Assembly: GCF_004768785.1 (NCBI RefSeq)
Contig: NZ_SRMQ01000004.1
Span: forward strand, 1-64,000
Length of the DNA stretch: 64,000 nucleotides
DNA from: Caproiciproducens galactitolivorans
GTDB taxonomy: Bacteria; Bacillota; Clostridia; Oscillospirales; Acutalibacteraceae
Direction of reading: 5' to 3'
Position 1 is the stretch's first letter. Each line of letters opens with the position of its first letter. A program made the translations under genes and the position numbers. The notes below the pieces were generated by a model that did no database searches, was not told where the DNA came from, and was given only the letters and a program-made list of their open reading frames with translations. Of this stretch, positions 59,165 through 64,000 are shown in pieces.

Positions 59165-60259
59165 ATGAAGCTTGGTATCGTAGGCTTGCCGAACGTAGGC
59201 AAGAGTACCCTTTTCAACGCAATTACCAACGCGGGCGCGCAGTCTGCAAACTATCCGTTCTGTACCATTGAGCCGAACGTGGGCGTGGTGGCGGTTCCGG
59301 ACAAACGGCTGGACAAGCTTGCGGAGATGTACAACCCGGAAAAATATACGCCCGCAACGATTGAATTTATGGACATTGCCGGCCTGGTGCGCGGCGCAAG
59401 CAAGGGCGAGGGGCTGGGTAATAAGTTCCTTGCGAATATCCGCGAGTCCGACGCGATCGTCCACGTTGTTCGCTGCTTTGACAACGACGATATTATCCAT
59501 GTGGAGGGTAGCGTCGACCCGAAGCGCGACATTGAAACAATTAATCTGGAACTGATCCTGTCCGACTTGGAGGTGCTGGACCGCCGCATCGAGAAAACGC
59601 AGAAAATGATGAAGGCGGACAAGAAGTACCAGGCTGAATATGATTTCTTCCTCCGCGTAAAAGAGGCGCTGAACGCCGGGAAATCCGCGCGCAGCGTGGA
59701 ATGTACCGAAGAGGAGGCAGAGCTTCTCGGCTCCGTTTCCCTTTTGACCAACAAGCCTGTGATTTACGCCGCCAATGTGAGTGAGGACGACTTCAAGGGC
59801 GGCATTGAAAAGAATCCGTATTTTAAAACCGTAAAGGAAATTGCCGACAGCGAGCACGCCGGCGTTCTGCCGATCTGCGCGCAGATTGAGGCGGAGATCA
59901 GCAGCATGGACAAGGACGAGAAGGAGCTGTTCCTTGCGGACATGGGGCTAAAAGAGTCTGGGCTGGACCGCCTGATCAAGGCCTGTTATGATTTGCTTGG
60001 CCTGATTTCGTACCTGACCGCCGGTCCGCAGGAGGTTCGCGCGTGGACGATCAAAAAGGGCACGAAAGCGCCGCAGGCTGCCGGGAAAATCCATACGGAT
60101 TTCGAGCGCGGCTTCATCCGGGCAGAAGTGGTTTCCTTCAACGACCTGATGGCCTGCGGAAGCATTACCGCTGCCAAGGAAAAAGGTTTGGTTCGCAGCG
60201 AAGGCAAGGAATACGTTATGAAGGACGGGGACGTTGTCCTGTTCCGGTTTAACGTATAA
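59165..60259 (+). CDS. ychF: Redox-regulated P-loop NTPase YchF
   Basis: Obg-like P-loop NTPase that binds ribosomes. The 364-residue protein has G1 GLPNVGKST, G3 DIAGLV and a coiled-coil insertion (about 115-200). G4 is NVSE, which is the N-x-x-E form giving ATP rather than GTP preference, and a C-terminal TGS domain follows (about 275-364). The family is associated with oxidative stress and translation control. GAGGG precedes ATG 59165. A small hairpin (GCTCCG-AAG-CGGAGC, 59110-59124) lies upstream. Confidence 0.95.
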   Translation: MKLGIVGLPNVGKSTLFNAITNAGAQSANYPFCTIEPNVGVVAVPDKRLDKLAEMYNPEKYTPATIEFMDIAGLVRGASKGEGLGNKFLANIRESDAIVHVVRCFDNDDIIHVEGSVDPKRDIETINLELILSDLEVLDRRIEKTQKMMKADKKYQAEYDFFLRVKEALNAGKSARSVECTEEEAELLGSVSLLTNKPVIYAANVSEDDFKGGIEKNPYFKTVKEIADSEHAGVLPICAQIEAEISSMDKDEKELFLADMGLKESGLDRLIKACYDLLGLISYLTAGPQEVRAWTIKKGTKAPQAAGKIHTDFERGFIRAEVVSFNDLMACGSITAAKEKGLVRSEGKEYVMKDGDVVLFRFNV

Positions 60260-60338
60260 TTTGTAGCGGACGTAAAGCTTGAGGATGTGGGGCTCCTCAA
60301 CCTCCAAAAATTTTATACGGGGGAAGTTTTTTATAAAT

Positions 60339-60390
60339 TTGTAAAATTTTACAATTGTTAGATTGAAGCACAGGAAAATTTATGTATAAT
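60339..60390 (+). promoter_or_regulatory. Rubrerythrin promoter with perfect palindromic operator
   Basis: TTGAAG (60363-60368), 16 bp spacer, TATAAT (60385-60390). Eight bases upstream lies the perfect 16 bp palindrome TTGTAAAATTTTACAA (60339-60354), resembling operators of redox or peroxide regulators such as Rex or PerR. Neither consensus fits exactly. Confidence 0.6.
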
Positions 60391-60443
60391 ATCTTTAGGG
60401 ATACACAGGCTAAATAATAAAAAGACTGAAGGAGGAAAATGAG

Positions 60444-60980
60444 ATGGAGTTAGGCAGCAAAACAGAAGCGAATCTGATGGCCGCGTTCGCAGGTGAATCA
60501 CAGGCGAGAAACAAGTACACCTTCTACGCTTCCAAGGCAAAAAAAGAAGGCTACGAGCAAATTGCGGCGATTTTTGAAGAAACCGCCAACAACGAGAAGG
60601 AACATGCAAAGCTGTGGTTCAAATTACTGCAGGGCGGGGAAATCGGCCCTACGCTGAAGAACCTTGAGGATGGCGCTGCGGGCGAAAATTACGAGTGGAC
60701 ATCCATGTACAAGGAATTCGCCGATGTAGCCGAGGAGGAAGGCTTTACGGAAATCGCGAAGACCATGCGCCTGATCGCGGAAGTGGAAAAGTCCCACGAA
60801 GAACGTTACCGCAAGCTGATCCAGAATATGAAGGACGACATCGTATTCAAGGCGGGCGAGGAAACCATTTGGGTTTGCCGCAACTGCGGTTACATCCATG
60901 TGGGCAAAAACGCTCCGGAGAAGTGCCCTGCCTGCAAGCATCCGCAGTCTTATTTTGAGCGCAAGGCGACAAACTATTAA
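60444..60980 (+). CDS. rbr: Rubrerythrin
   Basis: Peroxide-reducing non-haem iron protein of anaerobes. The 178-residue protein has an N-terminal ferritin-like four-helix domain (about 1-135) with the diiron ligands in [28 protein letters not shown] and [10 protein letters not shown]. The C-terminal rubredoxin domain (about 142-178) carries the iron-binding CRNC and CPAC motifs. AGGAGG precedes ATG 60444. The palindrome upstream suggests oxidative-stress control. Confidence 0.96.
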   Translation: MELGSKTEANLMAAFAGESQARNKYTFYASKAKKEGYEQIAAIFEETANNEKEHAKLWFKLLQGGEIGPTLKNLEDGAAGENYEWTSMYKEFADVAEEEGFTEIAKTMRLIAEVEKSHEERYRKLIQNMKDDIVFKAGEETIWVCRNCGYIHVGKNAPEKCPACKHPQSYFERKATNY

Positions 60981-61001
60981 TTTTTTGAAGTCTTGCATAA
61001 A

Positions 61002-61034
61002 AAAGGCCTTCCCGGACGCTTCGGGAGGGCCTTT
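61002..61034. terminator. Terminator between rubrerythrin and the convergent regulator
   Basis: A 13 bp stem, AAAGGCCTTCCCG (61002-61014) with CGGGAGGGCCTTT (61022-61034). On the minus strand T's follow. It probably serves both convergent genes. Confidence 0.85.
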
Positions 61035-61046
61035 GCTATCGAAAAA

Positions 61047-61991
61047 TTATTCTGCCTGTGCCAGTTCAAGCACTTTTTTTGCCAGTTTCTCGTCAACGAC
61101 CAAGGTGTTGATATAGCCGCCGCGCACAGCCGCCAGCACAGCTTCCGCTTTAAACTCCGCCGCGCTGATACCGATCGACCAGTGCGCCGCACGCATTGCT
61201 TCGAGCGGTGCGCTGATCGCAAACCTGCCGTTTAAGGGGATTTCGTTTCCGTACCGGTCAATCGGATGGGCAAGAAGCTGCCCGACCGCCCCTTTTTCGA
61301 TCAGCTCCAGCCGGTCCCGTTCGGTAAGGTAGCCGGCTTTGCGCAAGGTGGAGTTGGAATCGAGCGATCCGATTCCGGTCAGGATAATATCGGTGTGCAT
61401 CGCCTTTTTCAGCGTGGCGCTGATTTGCGGCTCCGCCACAAGGTAGGAATAGACCACTTCGCTTTCCACGTAAATCGGGGCATAAATATTGGAATAAGTT
61501 CCGCCTAGCTTTTTCGATATGCGAAGAGCCAGCTCCAAACCGTCCAGCTTGGGGTTGCCGGTGGCAAGGCAGCCCACCATCTGCACGACGTTTACATTGT
61601 AATAGTCCTTCGTTTCAATCAGATCGCAGAGGATTTTCAAGGCGGAACCCCATGTGATTCCAACGGTTGTGTTGTTTTCCATAATGGTGCTGAAAAGCTG
61701 GTTTGCCGCTTCGCAGCAGCGGCTCAATCCCCTTTCGTAATCGTAATTGCCGCTTACCACAACCGCTTCACGCAAGCCGAGGTTTACGCGAAGGCTGTGG
61801 GAAAGGGCGGCGTTCTTGCGAATGGGGCTATGTACAATCACTTCTACCACGCCGCTTTCCTTGGCTTCATCCAGAAGGCGGGAAACGGTGGGGCGCGAGG
61901 TGCCTAAAATATCAGCAATGGCGCTTTGGTTCAAGTCCTGCTCATAGTACAGTTCTGAAACCCGGACCAATAAATCCATTTTTTTGTCCAT
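61047..61991 (-). CDS. SorC/DeoR-type sugar-binding transcriptional regulator
   Basis: A 314-residue regulator with an N-terminal helix-turn-helix (about 18-50: LNQSAIADILGTSRPTVSRLLDEA). A large C-terminal sugar-phosphate-binding domain follows, with the NagB-like fold (GITWGSALKIL, TGIGSLDSNSTLRKAGYL, GNEIPLNGRF), as in SorC, DeoR of Bacillus and CggR. The effector is probably a phosphorylated sugar or nucleoside. No sugar operon adjoins it in the window, so the target is unknown. AAGGAG lies upstream of ATG 61991. Confidence 0.9.
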   Translation of the reverse strand: MDKKMDLLVRVSELYYEQDLNQSAIADILGTSRPTVSRLLDEAKESGVVEVIVHSPIRKNAALSHSLRVNLGLREAVVVSGNYDYERGLSRCCEAANQLFSTIMENNTTVGITWGSALKILCDLIETKDYYNVNVVQMVGCLATGNPKLDGLELALRISKKLGGTYSNIYAPIYVESEVVYSYLVAEPQISATLKKAMHTDIILTGIGSLDSNSTLRKAGYLTERDRLELIEKGAVGQLLAHPIDRYGNEIPLNGRFAISAPLEAMRAAHWSIGISAAEFKAEAVLAAVRGGYINTLVVDEKLAKKVLELAQAE

Positions 61992-62200
61992 TTCAATTTT
62001 TTGCTCCTTTTCGACGCGATTTTGTGGAATTTTATGTAAGAATTATAACACAAAGATGGAAATTTCGGAACAAGAAATTGAAAAAAAGTCCTTTTTGTTC
62101 GGGGATGGAAGCGGAACGGAAATCCGCGGGAACTTCCCAGCTTCGTAGACGGAAACAAGTGGAGGGGCCCTATTTTCAATAAAGTCTGGAGGTAGTTTTA

Positions 62201-62701
62201 ATGAACGCGATTTTAGAGAGAAGAAGTATCCGGAAGTATACGGGCGAAAAAGTTAGCGACGCGTTGGTCGAAGACCTTCTGCGGGCGGCGATGGCCGCTC
62301 CCTCTGGCGGGAATGAACAGCCGTGGGAGTTTATTGTTGTGCGGGATAAAGGGATACGGGAGAAAATCACCGAGATTCATCCTTATTCTCAAATGCTTCC
62401 CGGCGCGGATTTGGCGATCATCGTTTGCGGGGATGTTTCCAGGGAAAAATATAAGGGCCTTTGGGTGCAGGACTGCGCCGCGGCAACGGAAAACATCCTG
62501 ATTACCGCACAGGAAAAGGGCCTTGGGGCGGTATGGCTCGGCGTTTACCCGGAAAAAGACCGGATGGACGGTCTTGAAAAGCTGCTGGGTTTGCCCAACG
62601 GTGTTTATCCGTTTTCCATTGTGTCTGTCGGTTACCCAGCCGAGCACAAGGAACCGGCGGACCGCTTCGATAAAGCGAGAATCCACTACAACAAATGGTA
62701 A
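62201..62701 (+). CDS. Nitroreductase family protein
   Basis: FMN-dependent NAD(P)H oxidoreductase of the small nitroreductase type. The 166-residue protein has ERRSIRKYTGEKVSD at the N-terminus (FMN phosphate contact), AAPSGGNEQPWEFIVV, and GLGAVWLGVYP near the C-terminus. It would work as a dimer with FMN at the interface. The physiological substrate is unknown. GGAGGT precedes ATG 62201. It is divergent from the SorC-type regulator. Confidence 0.9.
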   Translation: MNAILERRSIRKYTGEKVSDALVEDLLRAAMAAPSGGNEQPWEFIVVRDKGIREKITEIHPYSQMLPGADLAIIVCGDVSREKYKGLWVQDCAAATENILITAQEKGLGAVWLGVYPEKDRMDGLEKLLGLPNGVYPFSIVSVGYPAEHKEPADRFDKARIHYNKW

Positions 62702-62744
62702 TAAAAAACACAAATATACCAGTTGTTGAATTGTAGTTGGTTTA

Positions 62745-62783
62745 AAAGCGCGCAAGCGTTGGAACGGCTTGCGTGCTTTTTTT
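62745..62783 (+). terminator. Terminator of the nitroreductase gene
   Basis: AAAGCGCGCAAGC (62745-62757) pairs with GCTTGCGTGCTTT (62766-62778), with one G-U, followed by a T run. Confidence 0.88.
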
Positions 62784-62918
62784 ATACACTTTCGCGGTGG
62801 ACAATCATCAAACTCCACAAAAAATCATTCTAGAATTTGTCAATCTACGACTTGTAATATAACGTTATAGTATGATATAGTATGTTACAGTAACAATGAT
62901 GAAAGAGCGGTGGATTTT

Positions 62919-64000
62919 ATGCAAGCTGAAAGAGAAGAGTTCCTTGTATTGCTGTCGAAGAATATTTTTACAGCAGCCGAGGGAAAGCCGTTGGATGGAT
63001 TCCTTGTGGTCAAGGGAAACCGCATTTGTGCAGTCGGTCCCCGCAGTAAAGCGGAAAGCTGGGTCAAACAGGCCAAGCGTGTGATCGACGTTGGCAAGCG
63101 GGTGGTCACTCCGGGCTTTGTGGACAACCATACCTTTTTTTCGGGTTATGTCCTGCGCAGCATAGGAGTCGATTTTACCGGAATCCGCTCCGATGTGGAA
63201 GGAATCGCCGCGATTAAGGAATATCGGAAAACCCGCCCGGCCGACAAACCGGTTTTCGGGCATTGCTGGGAAGCAGAGGGCTTCCAGTACAGCGGGGAGG
63301 ATCTGCTCAGTAAGGAATTCCCGGATCTTCCGGTTGTGATCTTTACGTTTGACCGCGACACCTGCTGGATGAATCAGGCGGCGCGCGACAAATACGGCTT
63401 TACGCCGGAAGAATGCTACGCCGAAAAGCTCTACCGCATGATGCCCGAATATTTAACCGAGGAGGGCATCGAGCAGAAGTATCTGGACTACATCCAAATG
63501 CTGAACGAACGCGGCGTTACTACCATCAAGGAAATGAGCTTCGACACGTACTACGGCTTTACCGATGTGATGGAACGGCTGGAAAAGGATGACCGCCTGA
63601 ATATGCGCGTCGCCTTTATGTCGCAGCCGGTCGGCGAAGGCATCAACATTGCCTACGGCGAAGCGATGCGTGAAAAATTCAAGGGGGATTTTGTCCGCTT
63701 TGAAGGGTTTAACCGCATGACCGACCGCGGGATCGCCCGCTTTTTGGGCGAGCTGATTGAGCCGTACGCCTCCAAGCCGGACACAACCTGCCTTGTGCCG
63801 GTGGAATGGGAACTGATTGAGAAGGAAACGCTGGAAGCGGACCGGCACGGTTTCCGTTTCTCCCTGCACTGCCAGGGCGACGGGGCTGTGCGGCATACGG
63901 TCGATCTGTATGAGAAATGCGAAAAGGTAAACGGCAGGCTCAAAAACCGTCACGCCATTACCGACCTGGAATACACCCATCCCGCCGATTTGGAGCGCAT
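62919..64000 (+). CDS. YtcJ-like amidohydrolase (partial, runs off the window)
   Basis: N-terminal 360 residues of an amidohydrolase-3 (YtcJ) family protein. The start is ATG 62919 with GAGCGGTGG upstream; no stop occurs before the window end. A composite barrel begins FLVLLSKNIFTAAEG. The usual metal motif GF(I/V)DxHxH reads GFVDNHTFF, so the second metal-binding His is missing. The later HCQGDGAVRHTVDLYE and NRHAITDLEYTHP segments match the family. The substrate is unknown. The His loss may mean an altered metal centre or a non-catalytic protein. Confidence 0.8.
   Translation, partial: MQAEREEFLVLLSKNIFTAAEGKPLDGFLVVKGNRICAVGPRSKAESWVKQAKRVIDVGKRVVTPGFVDNHTFFSGYVLRSIGVDFTGIRSDVEGIAAIKEYRKTRPADKPVFGHCWEAEGFQYSGEDLLSKEFPDLPVVIFTFDRDTCWMNQAARDKYGFTPEECYAEKLYRMMPEYLTEEGIEQKYLDYIQMLNERGVTTIKEMSFDTYYGFTDVMERLEKDDRLNMRVAFMSQPVGEGINIAYGEAMREKFKGDFVRFEGFNRMTDRGIARFLGELIEPYASKPDTTCLVPVEWELIEKETLEADRHGFRFSLHCQGDGAVRHTVDLYEKCEKVNGRLKNRHAITDLEYTHPADLER

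Overview
The window looks like chromosomal DNA of an anaerobic, spore-forming member of the Bacillota (class Clostridia). The gene families and moderately high GC content suggest the order Oscillospirales; this is an inference, not a measurement. Evidence includes SpoVT, a sigma-E-type promoter, a class III fructose-1,6-bisphosphatase, an HydABC-type [FeFe] hydrogenase, rubrerythrin, ECF vitamin transporters and strong purine-rich ribosome binding sites. TTG and GTG starts are common. No tRNA, CRISPR array, prophage or intact insertion sequence was seen.

Layout. 1-890: 3' end of a 23S rRNA, a terminator, a 0.5 kb spacer, then a 5S rRNA with its own promoter and terminator. 0.9-6.8 kb: DAHP synthase, bioY behind a BirA-type operator, rplM-rpsI with an L13-type leader, and a G5/3D cell-wall protein with a WalR-like box upstream. 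7.0-10.9 kb: rpe, then a four-gene Rnf-like cluster (C, D, E, A). This cluster has no rnfG or rnfB and seems to have lost the flavin-, NADH- and [2Fe-2S]-binding residues of canonical Rnf. It is the best candidate here for an undescribed system. 11-23 kb: spoVT and the housekeeping block rimP-nusA-rnpM-ylxQ-infB-rbfA-nrnA-truB-ribF, then rpsO and pnp. 23-30 kb: proBA, a membrane protein, a divergent three-gene cluster behind a sigma-E-like promoter, a phosphodiesterase, a phosphosugar mutase and an orphan structured RNA unit.

30-38.6 kb, mostly minus strand: NAD-malic enzyme with an LDH-like dehydrogenase carrying the malate-specifying Arg, a KdpE-like regulator lacking its phospho-acceptor Asp, a HAD phosphatase (plus strand), an SDR enzyme, mutY and fbp. 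38.8-47 kb: uracil/xanthine permease, a Cache-HAMP-PAS-GGDEF diguanylate cyclase, a DUF975 membrane protein and ilvBNC. 47-53 kb: amino acid permease and the hydrogenase operon. 53.2-53.9 kb is an AT-rich, gene-poor island with a broken reading frame and strong hairpins. 54-64 kb: thiT behind a TPP riboswitch, HAD phosphatase and hotdog thioesterase, DUF1624 protein, tex, ychF, rubrerythrin, a SorC/DeoR-type regulator, a nitroreductase and the start of an amidohydrolase that runs off the end.

Functional picture: translation and RNA-decay genes are grouped with amino acid (Pro, Ile/Val/Leu, aromatic) and cofactor (biotin, thiamine, flavin) functions, and with anaerobic redox systems (hydrogenase, Rnf-like complex, malate/pyruvate cycling, peroxide defence). 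Names and functions rest on reading protein motifs by eye; no database search was run.
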